64,000 bases of DNA from Actinomycetes bacterium (GCA_024638645.1 JAHEJX010000002.1:1-64000); one strand, 5' to 3'; counted from the stretch's first letter, positions 7,398 to 16,442 are shown. A program made the numbers and translations. The notes: generated by a model not told the origin, from the letters alone.

Positions 7398-7449
7398 AAC
7401 GTGTTTGTATTTAGGCTCATAACTTCGCTGCCGGAGGAAGGAGCACGCG

Positions 7450-8421
7450 TTGACGGTTACCGCAGCCGAACTTGAGGAGTTCGGAAAGCGATTCGGCGCC
7501 ATCGTCGACAACATCGAACGCGTCATCCAGGGCAAACGCGACACAATCGAGCTAATGGTCATCTGTCTACTGTCGGGGGGACACGCTCTCGTCGAGGACG
7601 TGCCGGGAGTAGGCAAGACCCTTCTTGCCAAGTCACTCGCGCGCTCAATCGATTGCAGTTTCCAGCGAGTCCAGTTCACGCCGGATTTGCTGCCTTCAGA
7701 CGTGACGGGTGTATCTGTGTGGGATCGGGACTCCTCGAGTTTCGCTTTCAGACCCGGTCCTGTGTTCGCCAATGTTGTTCTAGGTGACGAGATCAATAGG
7801 GCCAGCCCCAAAACGCAGGCCGCGTTACTGGAAGCAATGGAGGAGCGACAGGTGACTGTGGACGGCGTCACTCGTGTCCTCGATGTGCCATTCATGGTGG
7901 TTGCCACGCAGAACCCGATCGAACATGAAGGCACATACCCGCTGCCTGAGGCTCAGCTCGACCGCTTCATGATGAGGCTCGACATTGGGTACCCGTCACG
8001 CGACAAAGAACTAGAAATGCTCGATGCGCATGCCGACCACTCGACCTTCGAGGATCTCGAGCCGGTGCTGCACGCTCAGGATGTCATCGAGATGGCGGCG
8101 ACGGCGCGCGCGGTTCACGTAGCCCCGGTTATCAAGAGCTACCTTGTGGACCTTGCGGAGGCGTCGCGCAACGATCCTGAGCTTTTGCTCGGCGCGTCGC
8201 CGCGCGCAACCCTGTTCCTGCAACGGGCTGCCCGCACCCATGCGGCGGCAAAAGGACGAGACTACGCCGCCCCCGATGACATAAAGGCCGTGCTGCAACC
8301 CGTGCTCAATCACCGCCTCATACTGTTGCCGGAGGCGCAGATGCGCGGCGTGTCGATCGAACTCGTCATCAGCGGCATCGCCTCGGGCGTTCCCGTGCCG
8401 GGCACTCGAGCAAACGTCTGA
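7450..8421 (+). CDS. MoxR family AAA+ ATPase
   Basis: 323 residues, the usual length for MoxR ATPases. Walker A (GVGKTLLAKSLA, ~53-64), Walker B (VVLGDEINRASPKTQAALLE), sensor 1 (VATQNPIEHEGTYPLPEAQ) and the C-terminal lid are intact. These ATPases act as chaperones for metal- or VWA-type partners. The start is TTG behind GGAGGAAGGAG. It heads an operon with DUF58 and transglutaminase genes, overlapping the DUF58 start by one base (TGATG). This trio is common in Actinobacteria and is usually linked to envelope functions, though its substrate is not known. Confidence 0.93.
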   Translation: MTVTAAELEEFGKRFGAIVDNIERVIQGKRDTIELMVICLLSGGHALVEDVPGVGKTLLAKSLARSIDCSFQRVQFTPDLLPSDVTGVSVWDRDSSSFAFRPGPVFANVVLGDEINRASPKTQAALLEAMEERQVTVDGVTRVLDVPFMVVATQNPIEHEGTYPLPEAQLDRFMMRLDIGYPSRDKELEMLDAHADHSTFEDLEPVLHAQDVIEMAATARAVHVAPVIKSYLVDLAEASRNDPELLLGASPRATLFLQRAARTHAAAKGRDYAAPDDIKAVLQPVLNHRLILLPEAQMRGVSIELVISGIASGVPVPGTRANV

Positions 8422-9605
8422 TGCCGACACTGCGTGGCTGGGCTGCACTCGGGGCAGCCTTGGCCCTCGCCCTGTTGTGGGTTGGCTTTGGAGAGCAGCT
8501 TCTGCTCGCGCTTGCCGCCTTCTTCCTGCTCGCGGTGCTGCTCGGATCCCTGTATGTGAGGCGAGCAGGGCTCAACGTTGCAATGGGCCGGGTTGTCGCG
8601 CCGATACAGGTTCACGACGGCGACCGGGCAATTGTCGAGGTGAGAATGACGTCATCACGTCGCCTGCACGAGGCGGTCGTCGAGGACATCGTCCACGGGT
8701 TGGGCGCCGCCTCGTTTGTCGCGAGTCAGGTGAGACCGGCCTCTCCGATGGTTGCCCGTTACGAAGTGTTGTGTCGGCCGCGGGGCATCTACAAACTGGG
8801 GCCGGCGACGGTGAAAGTGCATGATCCACTCGACCTGGCAGAGTTTGCGGTTATAGCGGGCAAGGCCGACCGGTTGGTTGTCTATCCGCAGATCGAGCCG
8901 TTGGACGGTGTGCCGACAGTTCGTGGCCAGGATCCGAATGTCAATACAGCCTCCGCCAACTTTTCGCTGACCGGCGGCGAAGACTTCTTCACGTTACGGG
9001 AGTATCAACAGGGAGACGATCTGCGCCGAGTGCATTGGCCGTCTTCCGCCCGCCGCGACCAGCTGATGATCAAACAACTGGAGATGCCTTGGCAATCCAG
9101 GGCGCTCGTGATCCTCGACCCCCGGGCACAGAATTATCAGACACCAGAAGCATTCGAGCATGCAGTTCGCGGCGCAGCCTCAGCGCTGGCCCATCTCTAC
9201 CGGCACGGCTACTCGCCATCGCTGTGGGTCGGCGAGCCGACAGTCACCCAGGTCACCTCGAGCCAGGCCTACGCAATTGCAATGGAGCAATTAGCCACCG
9301 TCGGCACCTCGCCCGGACTCGACCTCGCCGCGGCGGTAGCCCGCATGCGCCGCAGCGGCATGGCAGGCGGCGCAATGGTGCTTGTCACCGGAACACCTGA
9401 TGAGTCTCACCTGGGCGTTTACCGGACTCTGGGCCAGGACTATGTCAGAACCCTGGTGATGTCTGTCACAAACACCCCCAATGACGCCATACTGAAGTTC
9501 AGAGCGGCCGGTGCCGTGACCGTACTGTCGTCAAGCACCTCGAAGTGGGCGCCGGCCTGGCAAGAAGCAATGGAGCGAGCATGGTCTTCCGCTACAGCTG
9601 GCTAG
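8421..9605 (+). CDS. DUF58 domain-containing membrane protein
   Basis: 394 residues. Two N-terminal TM helices (~5-45) precede a beta domain and the DUF58 signature (EYQQGDDLRRVHWPSSAR, ~190-210), followed by a VWA-like fold. DUF58 proteins are routinely encoded with MoxR ATPases and may present a VWA module to them. The ATG overlaps the MoxR stop, and the gene's end overlaps the transglutaminase gene by 25 bp, so the three are co-translated. Confidence 0.92.
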   Translation: MPTLRGWAALGAALALALLWVGFGEQLLLALAAFFLLAVLLGSLYVRRAGLNVAMGRVVAPIQVHDGDRAIVEVRMTSSRRLHEAVVEDIVHGLGAASFVASQVRPASPMVARYEVLCRPRGIYKLGPATVKVHDPLDLAEFAVIAGKADRLVVYPQIEPLDGVPTVRGQDPNVNTASANFSLTGGEDFFTLREYQQGDDLRRVHWPSSARRDQLMIKQLEMPWQSRALVILDPRAQNYQTPEAFEHAVRGAASALAHLYRHGYSPSLWVGEPTVTQVTSSQAYAIAMEQLATVGTSPGLDLAAAVARMRRSGMAGGAMVLVTGTPDESHLGVYRTLGQDYVRTLVMSVTNTPNDAILKFRAAGAVTVLSSSTSKWAPAWQEAMERAWSSATAG

Positions 9606-11974
9606 CCGGCGCGGCCGCGCTGGTCTTTGTCCTCTATCAGCTCAACGGTCTGCTGCGCCCAACGGTCGAAGGTCCTCCATGGCAACTGATTGTCGTTGCG
9701 GCGCTCGTGCTCGGCGTGATCATTACGTGGACTGCTCTGTCCTACCGAGTACCCACCTGGCTTGTCGTCGTCATCAACGCAACTGCGGCAGTGATTGCGG
9801 TCGCCAGGGTTTCCGCCCCGGAGACGACGTTCGCTCTTCTGCCGACCGGAGAAACGCTCACTCGGTTGGACGCGCAGATGACCCAAGCGTTCGAGACCGT
9901 CCGCAACGGCATTGAACCGGTGATCCCCCTTGCCGGCCTCGTAGTGTTGCTGTTGATCCTGTTCTGGGCGGTCGGCTTCTTGTTCGCATGGGGCCTCACG
10001 AAAGGCCACCCATATGTGGCGTTGTTGCCTCCCCTCGTCATCTCCCTCCAATTCGCCACGATGGACCGCCAGAGCACAGGAGCGATCAAAGCAGCAGTCT
10101 TCGTCGCGATCGTCGCCGGTGTGCTGCTGGCAATCTCACTCGACCAGCGCTCCCACGGCAGCGGACGAATGGTTGCTGTTGGAGAATGGGCTCGCACTCC
10201 CCGCAAGCTCTCCCGATCAAGTGGTGGTTTGCTGGCCGCAATCGTCGGCGTATCGGTCGTCACTGTCACGCTTTTCAGCAACTTCGTGCCGGCGGACGGA
10301 ATCATCGATTGGCGCAGCCCCACCGGCCTCACCGGCGATTTCTACGGCTCCGTTTCCTACAACCCGTTCATCGGCATCAAACAAAGCCTGGTAGCCAACT
10401 CGGACACTCCAGTGTTCGCAGTCAGGGTGGACGGCGACATTCCGGCCGATCAGTTGTACTTCACGCTGCTCACCATGGAGACATACGCCGGCGGGCAGTT
10501 CTCCGCATCCAAGCCCGAGGTTGTGCCGCTCGAGGAGACGCTGTGGGTCGATCCGGCACAAGACTTCGACGGCCCGGCGGACACGATCATTGCCGACATC
10601 GAAATCCAACGACTGCGGATGGAATGGCTGCCGAGTGCGCCGTTCCCGCAAGACTTTGCCTCAACCGCCAGCATCGAGAGTGCCGTCAGGGTTCGCACAG
10701 ATGACGGAGCCATCCGTTTCGAGGGTGGCCTGACGTTTGAGGATATGCGCTATCAGGTGCGTTCCGACGTGCCGAGGCCCGACGTCGCTGCACTGGCGGT
10801 CGGCGAAGATGGGCAGCTGTCCGCTGCGTTCCGCCTCGCGGCGGAGGCCGACGAGACTGTCCCCGACCCTGCCGACACGATTGTGCTGCGCCCAGAACCA
10901 CCGGATGTTGAGCGGTACCTGGAGCTACCGGACGATCTCGACGGCGGCATCGCTGTTCTCGCTCGCCAACAGACCCGCAACCTCGAGACCCATTTCGAAA
11001 GGGGCATCGCCCTCGAGAGCTGGTTCCGCTCCCCCGCCTTCCGCTACTCCACCGACATCCAGCCGGGGCACGGTGCCAGCGATTTGGCCGCATGGCTCCT
11101 CGACCCCAACCCCGCGAGCAGCCCCAACTATCGCACGGGATACTGCGAGAACTTCGCAACTGCCATGGCTGTCATGGCTCGCACGTTGGGGATTCCAAGC
11201 AGGGTCGTGCTCGGTTTCACCCCCGGCACTGCCCAAAGCGACGGCACGATAATCGTTCGCGACCGCAACGCTCACGCATGGGTCGAGCTGTGGATGCCCA
11301 CTCAAGGCTGGGTTCGCTTCGACCCCACCCCCCGTGGCGACCGCGTGAACCCGACCACGTATGAGGAGATCGAAACCTCGCTCGGATTCCCGCTCACGAA
11401 CTACCTCGACGTGCCAGATCCCGACGCAATAGACGCCCCCGCCCTCCCCCCGCGCATATTCGAGCCGGCGCCGGATGAACCCGCGCTAGCTCCGTTCGGC
11501 GGAGGCGGCGAGACGGACGGCGGTAGGTTCACGCTCCCGCCGTGGCTGAGAATCACCGGGCCATGGCTTGGCTCCGCTTTCCTGCTGTTCTTCGCCGTTC
11601 CGGCAGTGAAGTGGTGGCGCCGCCGCCGTCGGCTACGCCGACTCCGCAGCGGCGACATCAGTGCCGCATGGGACGAAATCGTGGCGCGTCTCGATGACCT
11701 CGGACGGTCACCAAGTCCAGCAGACACACCTAGCGAAGTGGCCGACAAGGTCGACCCCGCCATGTCCCCGCTGGCAACGGTGTACGCCCGGTCCCTTTAC
11801 GGAGCCACGAAGACGCTGCCGGAGGAACACATCGACTCGGCGCGCAAGTCGTTCGAACAGACAGCCGATCGGCTCAGCACTCGTCACTCACGCTGGGAGC
11901 GAATCAGAGCCAATTACCGGTTGAAGACGCTGTTGCCGAAATGGGTAAGACGTCGGCAAAGCCGTCGCCGCTAG
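9581..11974 (+). CDS. Membrane transglutaminase-like protein (DUF3488/TgpA type)
   Basis: 797 residues from the ATG at 9581 (GGAG 9 nt before it); the track start at 9545 lies deeper inside the DUF58 gene. Five or six N-terminal TM helices (~5-205) are followed by a large extracytoplasmic domain with the papain-like transglutaminase triad: Cys in GYCENFATAMAVMAR (~521), His in NAHAWVELW (~565) and Asp in FDPTPRGD (~581). A further TM segment (~660-680) and a cytoplasmic tail end the protein. This matches the TgpA architecture. It probably crosslinks or cleaves an envelope substrate together with the MoxR/DUF58 partners. Confidence 0.92.
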   Translation: MVFRYSWLAGAAALVFVLYQLNGLLRPTVEGPPWQLIVVAALVLGVIITWTALSYRVPTWLVVVINATAAVIAVARVSAPETTFALLPTGETLTRLDAQMTQAFETVRNGIEPVIPLAGLVVLLLILFWAVGFLFAWGLTKGHPYVALLPPLVISLQFATMDRQSTGAIKAAVFVAIVAGVLLAISLDQRSHGSGRMVAVGEWARTPRKLSRSSGGLLAAIVGVSVVTVTLFSNFVPADGIIDWRSPTGLTGDFYGSVSYNPFIGIKQSLVANSDTPVFAVRVDGDIPADQLYFTLLTMETYAGGQFSASKPEVVPLEETLWVDPAQDFDGPADTIIADIEIQRLRMEWLPSAPFPQDFASTASIESAVRVRTDDGAIRFEGGLTFEDMRYQVRSDVPRPDVAALAVGEDGQLSAAFRLAAEADETVPDPADTIVLRPEPPDVERYLELPDDLDGGIAVLARQQTRNLETHFERGIALESWFRSPAFRYSTDIQPGHGASDLAAWLLDPNPASSPNYRTGYCENFATAMAVMARTLGIPSRVVLGFTPGTAQSDGTIIVRDRNAHAWVELWMPTQGWVRFDPTPRGDRVNPTTYEEIETSLGFPLTNYLDVPDPDAIDAPALPPRIFEPAPDEPALAPFGGGGETDGGRFTLPPWLRITGPWLGSAFLLFFAVPAVKWWRRRRRLRRLRSGDISAAWDEIVARLDDLGRSPSPADTPSEVADKVDPAMSPLATVYARSLYGATKTLPEEHIDSARKSFEQTADRLSTRHSRWERIRANYRLKTLLPKWVRRRQSRRR

Positions 11975-12000
11975 TCAATAGTCTGTCTACCGAGTACCAG

Positions 12001-12017
12001 CGCAGCCAGAAGCTGCG
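12001..12017. terminator. Short hairpin between convergent genes
   Basis: CGCAGC / GCTGCG with a 5-nt loop sits 27 bp after the transglutaminase stop and just before the end of the convergent MerR gene. There is no T-tract; it is a weak terminator candidate. Confidence 0.35.
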
Positions 12018-12022
12018 GCAAG

Positions 12023-12553
12023 CTAGATCGCTTCACCCTCGACGTCTTCTTGGACGCGGCGCAGCATTTCCAAGAAGCGCTCCCGGTCGAGCTCGAATCG
12101 AGTGACGTCTTCCTCCACGCTCTGGGCGATTTCATTGATCGCCACGAAGAACGCCAACTGGCCCTCACGTAGCGCGTCGAGAAGCTGATTTTCGTCGTGA
12201 GCCACTCGGAAGATCGTTTGCCCGTCCGTGATCAGTTTCACCTCGGCGAGATGGTCGTCGAGCTCAGCAGTGCGGCGTAGGTAGTCCCACGCTCGCCGGA
12301 CCCTCTGCACGGACATGCCGTTGTCGAGGAGGCTCTTGACGACCCGCAACGCCACGAGGTCGCGAAACGAATACAGGCGGCGCCTACCCGGACGGCCGCC
12401 AGTCCTCTGCAATGACGGTTCCACCAACGAGACCTTGTCCCAATACCGCAGCTGATGCGGTGTACATCTCGTCAGCGCAGACGCCTGTTGCGATGTGAAC
12501 CCTTCCAACAATCCCTCTCCCGTAGATCGCCCGGGGGTTGCGGTGGATCTCAC
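12023..12553 (-). CDS. MerR family transcriptional regulator
   Basis: 176 residues. The winged-helix MerR DNA-binding domain runs from FTSQQASALTRCTPHQLRYW to about residue 90, including GRRRLYSFRDLVALRVVK and an HspR-like MSVQRVRRA segment. The C-terminal ~80 residues are helical and lack the Cys cluster of metal-sensing members. The GTG start at 12553 has no clear ribosome binding site. A TTG pair at 12511/12508 just after GGGAGAGGGA is a credible alternative and would give about 161 residues. Target genes are not evident; it lies downstream of a DUF3040 gene on the same strand. Confidence 0.85.
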   Translation of the reverse strand: MRSTATPGRSTGEGLLEGFTSQQASALTRCTPHQLRYWDKVSLVEPSLQRTGGRPGRRRLYSFRDLVALRVVKSLLDNGMSVQRVRRAWDYLRRTAELDDHLAEVKLITDGQTIFRVAHDENQLLDALREGQLAFFVAINEIAQSVEEDVTRFELDRERFLEMLRRVQEDVEGEAI

Positions 12554-12619
12554 GCTCTGCGCGCCGATGGCAAACCGACGGCGGCCTGAGACGCTTTTTA
12601 CCCGACCGGGTGCGCCACT

Positions 12620-12961
12620 CTAGCCGTCGCGTTGCCACCTCTGTCGGACACGCGAAATCCATCCTTCGACGGGTCCAGAGCCGCCGGCTCCGGTCGTCCG
12701 CCGCCGCAGATCCATGGCGATCCAGCCCGCCGACGCGACCATGAGAACGAAGCCGACGCCTGCGATCAGGACCTGGTTCGTGAAGAACGCCAGCATGATG
12801 ACGACGCCGACGACGAAGACACCAATGGCTATCGGAGTCCACCGTTGGCTGACGGACTCGAGGGTGGTCTTGGCGACTGTTTGCGCGAGCTTGGGATCAT
12901 CGGCATAGAACTGCCTCTCGATCTCTTCGAGGATCTTCTGCTCTCGGTCATTAAGCGGCAC
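12620..12961 (-). CDS. DUF3040 membrane protein
   Basis: 113 residues from the GTG at 12961, chosen because GGAGAG lies 5 nt upstream and the product then starts PLNDREQKILEEIERQFYA, the typical DUF3040 N-terminus. Two TM helices (~40-80) and a basic C-terminal tail follow. DUF3040 is widespread in Actinobacteria with no defined function. It lies just downstream of dinB on the same strand, with 50 bp between them, as is common. A TATACT -10 box lies at 12992-12997 (minus strand). Confidence 0.85.
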   Translation of the reverse strand: MPLNDREQKILEEIERQFYADDPKLAQTVAKTTLESVSQRWTPIAIGVFVVGVVIMLAFFTNQVLIAGVGFVLMVASAGWIAMDLRRRTTGAGGSGPVEGWISRVRQRWQRDG

Positions 12962-12991
12962 GATTCTCTCCGTGGGCTCTCCAGTGCAACC

Positions 12992-12997
12992 AGTATA
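12992..12997 (-). promoter_or_regulatory. -10 box for the DUF3040 gene
   Basis: TATACT on the minus strand, about 31 bp upstream of the GTG start, between dinB and the DUF3040 gene. No clear -35 is seen. Confidence 0.35.
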
Positions 12998-13011
12998 ACT
13001 GTGTGGCGATT

Positions 13012-14193
13012 TCACCCATTCGTGTCATCGGCAGGAGGGGTCGCCAACCGCGCGGGTAAAACCGCATCGTCGCCGAAGCGCTCACGCACCTCGGCTGCCG
13101 CCTCGGCCAACGCAACTCTGTCGCTGCCATCGAGCGCCAGCTGAGCCGGTTCACCTGCCGACAAACCCGTCACGCCGACACCGAGTAGGCGCACTCCCCT
13201 GCCATCGAGCTGCACCTTGCTGAGCAGATCGTTGGCGAAGGGCCAAATCTGCGAGGTATCGGCAACAACTCCATCGACGGTGATCGAACGCGAGACTGTC
13301 GTGAAGTCTCCGAACCGGAGCTTGAGGCTGATCGTGCGCCCGCCGAGGCCGGCGTGTAGCAGCCGGGCCGAAAGCCGGTGGCACAGGGAGAGCAGCGCCC
13401 GTTCGACCTCGTCGAGATCGTGGATATCGGTCGAATAGGTCGTCTCCACTGAGATCGACTTCGACTCGCGCCCGGTATCGACATTGCGCGGGTCGCGTCC
13501 GTTCGCCAACGCCGCCAGGTGAGCGGCGCTGGCTGCTCCAAGGTGGCGGCGCAGCAGCGACTCGTCAACCGCAGCCAGTTGACCAATGGTCTCGACGCCT
13601 AGGCCAACGAGCGACGCCAGCGTGGCCTGGCCCACTCCCCACAGCTCTGAGACGCTGAGCGGCGCCAGGAAGGCCGCTTCGGAGCCCGCTGCGACCACGC
13701 GAATACCGTCCGGTTTGGCCGCCTTGCTCGCCATCTTGGCGAGGAACTTGACCGCGGCGATACCCACGGAAGCCGGCAGCCCGAGATCCTCACGAATCCT
13801 CCTGCGCAGCTCTTCAGCCACGTGGCGTGGCGATTCGAAATGGAGGCGGAGGCCAGACACGTCGAGGAACGCCTCATCGATGCTGAGTGGCTCGACGAAT
13901 GGAGAAAACCCTTCGAGGATGGTGAACACCTTCTTCGACATCGCTCCGTACTTGTCCATGTCGGGCGGCAAGTAACGGGCCCGCGGTAGCCTGCGCCGTG
14001 CCTCAACGATCGGCATCGCCGAACCAACTCCCTGGAGGCGGGCCTCGTAGGAAGCCGCGGCGACCACGCCACGCGTTCCGAGCCCGCCGACCACTACCGG
14101 CACCCCGCGTAGCGATGGGTCTCCAAGCCGCTCCACCTCCACATAGAAGGCGTCCATGTCGACGTGCATGAAGCGCGTGGCAAAGGCGTCCAT
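13012..14193 (-). CDS. dinB: DNA polymerase IV (Y-family translesion polymerase)
   Basis: 393 residues from the ATG at 14193; the track ORF extends a further 55 codons into the divergent gene. The catalytic motif HVDMDAFYVEVE is at the N-terminus, EPLSIDEAFLDVS holds the second acidic pair, and helix-hairpin-helix and little-finger domains follow. The C-terminus does not show a clear beta-clamp-binding peptide. The start has no strong ribosome binding site, but TACCGT ends 7 nt upstream, so a leaderless mRNA is likely. No LexA box is seen here, unlike the gene at 57409. Confidence 0.93.
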   Translation of the reverse strand: MDAFATRFMHVDMDAFYVEVERLGDPSLRGVPVVVGGLGTRGVVAAASYEARLQGVGSAMPIVEARRRLPRARYLPPDMDKYGAMSKKVFTILEGFSPFVEPLSIDEAFLDVSGLRLHFESPRHVAEELRRRIREDLGLPASVGIAAVKFLAKMASKAAKPDGIRVVAAGSEAAFLAPLSVSELWGVGQATLASLVGLGVETIGQLAAVDESLLRRHLGAASAAHLAALANGRDPRNVDTGRESKSISVETTYSTDIHDLDEVERALLSLCHRLSARLLHAGLGGRTISLKLRFGDFTTVSRSITVDGVVADTSQIWPFANDLLSKVQLDGRGVRLLGVGVTGLSAGEPAQLALDGSDRVALAEAAAEVRERFGDDAVLPARLATPPADDTNG

Positions 14194-14200
14194 GCCTCTC

Positions 14201-14219
14201 ACGGTACCCCCTCTACAAT
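14201..14219. promoter_or_regulatory. Back-to-back -10 boxes of two divergent leaderless genes
   Basis: Minus-strand TACCGT (14201-14206) ends 7 nt before the dinB ATG. Plus-strand TACAAT (14214-14219) ends 7 nt before the phosphatase GTG. Only 33 bp separate the two start codons, so each promoter's -35 would lie inside the other gene's first codons. Confidence 0.5.
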
Positions 14220-14226
14220 CTCGTCT

Positions 14227-14856
14227 GTGAGCGCCTCGCTGGTACACCTCATCCGTCATGGCGAGGTTGAGAACCCCCATCACGTCGTCTACGCCGATCT
14301 CCCCGGATATGGATTGAGCGAGCGCGGGTTCGCACAGGCCGCAGCAGCTGCCCGACATCTCGCGGACAGCGATGTCAGGGCAGTGCTGACATCACCGCTC
14401 CAGCGCGCTGTCGAGACTGCCACGCCGATTGCAGAGAGGCACGGCCTCGATTTGACTCTTGACGATCGGCTCGTGGAGTGGGGTGGCGGCGTTCGCTGGG
14501 CCGGGGTCCGTTGGGAGCAGCTCGACGAGGCCTTCCCCGGCGAGCTTGCGGCCTATCTCGAGACGCCGCTGGACCTGCCCTTTCCGGTTGAATCGATACT
14601 CGACTGTGGTGCGCGTGTTGCTGCGGCCGTGCGCGAGGCGTCACAGGCACTCGACGGCGGCGATCTCGTCGTGGTGTCGCACCAGGACCCAATCCACGCC
14701 GGTTACCTCGTGCTGGCCCAGTTGCGGCCTGCCAAGTACCACGCGGCCAAGCCAAATCACGCGGGCATAGTCAGCGTCCGGCCACTCGAAGGACCATGGG
14801 AGCGAGTCACCTACTGGGAGCCTGATCAGGGCCCCGAATTCCCCCCGATCGACTAA
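14227..14856 (+). CDS. Histidine phosphatase family protein
   Basis: 209 residues from the GTG at 14227; upstream codons in the track ORF overlap dinB. The catalytic RHGE motif is LIRHGEVEN at the N-terminus, with a second His in VVSHQDPIHAG (~158-168). This is the phosphoglycerate-mutase-like superfamily; substrate is unknown. TACAAT 7 nt before the GTG and no ribosome binding site suggest a leaderless message. Its stop overlaps the ATG of the track ORF at 14856, but the downstream lipoprotein more likely starts at 14913. Confidence 0.88.
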   Translation: MSASLVHLIRHGEVENPHHVVYADLPGYGLSERGFAQAAAAARHLADSDVRAVLTSPLQRAVETATPIAERHGLDLTLDDRLVEWGGGVRWAGVRWEQLDEAFPGELAAYLETPLDLPFPVESILDCGARVAAAVREASQALDGGDLVVVSHQDPIHAGYLVLAQLRPAKYHAAKPNHAGIVSVRPLEGPWERVTYWEPDQGPEFPPID

Positions 14857-14912
14857 TGAGCGCGGAGAGGTTGAATCACTTAGACTGCCGCCACGGTTGG
14901 ATAGGAGGCTCC

Positions 14913-15317
14913 TTGCGGATTCGTTGGTTGTTGGTCGCCGCCGTATTCGCGCTGGTTGCAACCGCCTGCGCCAGCGGTCCATCGAGCGAAAATCTCAGGC
15001 CTCCAACGACTACTACGACCACAGAGCCGCCGCCGGAAGGTGTGGTCATCGTGTCGATCAACAACGGCGCGTTCCGACCATCCAACCTGGACGTGGACAT
15101 CGACGAGACACCGATCGTTCGTTGGGTTCACGAAGATACGGCAGACCGCGAGTATGTCGTCGAAGCTCGCAATGGTGAGTTCCAGAGCCCACCGCTGAAC
15201 ACGGGCGACACGTTCGAGTTCGACTTCTCGACACTCGAACCGGCGATCTATCGCTATTTCTCCTTCCTGGGCCTCACACGGGTCCCCGGAACCGTCGATA
15301 CCCGGCCAGAGCAGTAA
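14913..15317 (+). CDS. Lipoprotein with cupredoxin-like fold lacking copper ligands
   Basis: 134 residues from the TTG at 14913, chosen because AGGAGG lies just upstream and the product then begins with a signal peptide. The lipobox LVATAC gives a lipidated Cys, followed by a Thr/Pro tract and a ~90-residue domain patterned like small cupredoxins (NNGAFRPSNLDVDIDETPIVRW). The usual Cys-His-Met ligand loop is FSFLGLTRVPGTV here and the first His position is not conserved, so copper binding is unlikely. It probably sits on the outer face of the membrane. The fold is inferred from pattern. Confidence 0.7.
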   Translation: MRIRWLLVAAVFALVATACASGPSSENLRPPTTTTTTEPPPEGVVIVSINNGAFRPSNLDVDIDETPIVRWVHEDTADREYVVEARNGEFQSPPLNTGDTFEFDFSTLEPAIYRYFSFLGLTRVPGTVDTRPEQ

Positions 15318-15357
15318 CAACTGCCGGTTGCTGTCGGCACAACGCAATAATGCCCTC

Positions 15358-16071
15358 ATGACTGTGGCCCCTCGCCTGATTGCCGTATCGCTCGTCGCCG
15401 GCGCTTCACTCTGGTCGCTCGCCATTGTCACGCGAGTGGACGAGCCATTCGGCACCGATTCCGGCGTGCTGGTGAGCATTGGCCTGCTCACCTTCTCGCT
15501 CATCGCCGCTGTCGGCCTGCTGATGCCTCGGGGACGGTGGGCCCGAAATCTGGCGCGGGCGTTGCTCGGCGGCGAGGCTCTCCTGGCCACCGCCGTGCCG
15601 CTCATGGGTTGGGCAATTCCGGCCCTGCTGGCCACAGGCGTCTCGGTCATCGGGATTCAAGGCAAGTGGCTCGACGGCTGGCTGAGGCGACTGCCCGCGG
15701 CTGACGGGCCCGGCCTCAAAGCCATGCTCTACGCACTCGGCGCCATAGCGCTTGTCCCTGCGATCGGCTTGGCCGCCCCCGGCGGCGTCGAGATCCGTCA
15801 CGGCCTCCTCGGAGCCCTCGGCGTCCTCATCGCATGGGGCTACGGCAAGGCCCAACTGTGGGCGCTGTGGGCCGGGCGCCTCCTGCTTCCAATCTTCACG
15901 CTGGTTGCGGCGATCGCATCCGGACCACTCGGCTCCATTGCGCTCTTGATCATCGGACTCTCGCTGACCTACCTGGCGTGGAGTGCTGCAACCCGGCTCG
16001 CCATCCGCCCGCTGATGGACAACCTGCCCGGTCCGCGGCGGATGCAACCCAAACCGGAGCCCAATTCGTGA
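15358..16071 (+). CDS. Multi-TM membrane protein of unknown function
   Basis: 237 residues from the ATG at 15358. I see six or seven hydrophobic helices, the first at ~6-24 (AVSLVAGASLWSLAIVT), then around 38-52, 75-98, 118-135, 141-155, 165-190 and 190-210, ending in a basic Pro-rich tail. No catalytic motif is evident. Its stop overlaps the start of the next membrane-protein gene (GTGA), which suggests a two-gene unit of membrane proteins. Confidence 0.65.
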   Translation: MTVAPRLIAVSLVAGASLWSLAIVTRVDEPFGTDSGVLVSIGLLTFSLIAAVGLLMPRGRWARNLARALLGGEALLATAVPLMGWAIPALLATGVSVIGIQGKWLDGWLRRLPAADGPGLKAMLYALGAIALVPAIGLAAPGGVEIRHGLLGALGVLIAWGYGKAQLWALWAGRLLLPIFTLVAAIASGPLGSIALLIIGLSLTYLAWSAATRLAIRPLMDNLPGPRRMQPKPEPNS

Positions 16072-16442
16072 GACCGGCATCCGACGTCGTGATGATCGCG
16101 CTGATGGCAGCAATCGGCCTGCTGTTTGGACTGCTCTTCTCTCCCAGTTCAGCTTGGGCTGTACTGGGACTGGCCGTCGGTGTAGCGCTGGGCCTGGCAA
16201 TGGCTCGCTATCGCGTCCGTCCAAGCATCGGACCTGCCGTCGCCGCAGGAGGATTGGTCGGCGCATGGATCGGGCGAGAAATCGTCAGAGCACTGTGCCT
16301 GCCCGGCAGTTGCACCACCGTCGAAGTGGCAGGCGCGATCTTCACGGCCGTCGGTTCGATGGTCGGAATCGGACTGGTAGTGGCCCTCGTGGTGAGGTCT
16401 TTCGACGAGTACCGCGAAGGCGGCGACACGCGGCGGGTCTAG
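16068..16442 (+). CDS. Small membrane protein with Gly-rich helices
   Basis: 124 residues from the GTG at 16068, overlapping the preceding stop (GTGA); the longer track ORF from 15834 shadows the previous gene. Four predicted helices with glycine motifs (LMAAIGLLFGLLF, AVLGLAVGVALGLAMA, AVAAGGLVGAWIG, FTAVGSMVGIGLVVALVV) suggest a compact bundle. Two cysteines flank a short loop (CLPGSC). The TAG stop shares CTAG with the convergent fabF stop. Function unknown. Confidence 0.65.
   Translation: MRPASDVVMIALMAAIGLLFGLLFSPSSAWAVLGLAVGVALGLAMARYRVRPSIGPAVAAGGLVGAWIGREIVRALCLPGSCTTVEVAGAIFTAVGSMVGIGLVVALVVRSFDEYREGGDTRRV

Noticed and set aside
7356-7934. N-terminal extension of the 281-aa minus ORF
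   Set aside because: Runs antisense through the MoxR coding sequence; only the last 88 codons are plausible.
13012-14226. LexA box for dinB
   Set aside because: No GAAC-N4-GTTC palindrome in or near the 33-bp divergent gap.
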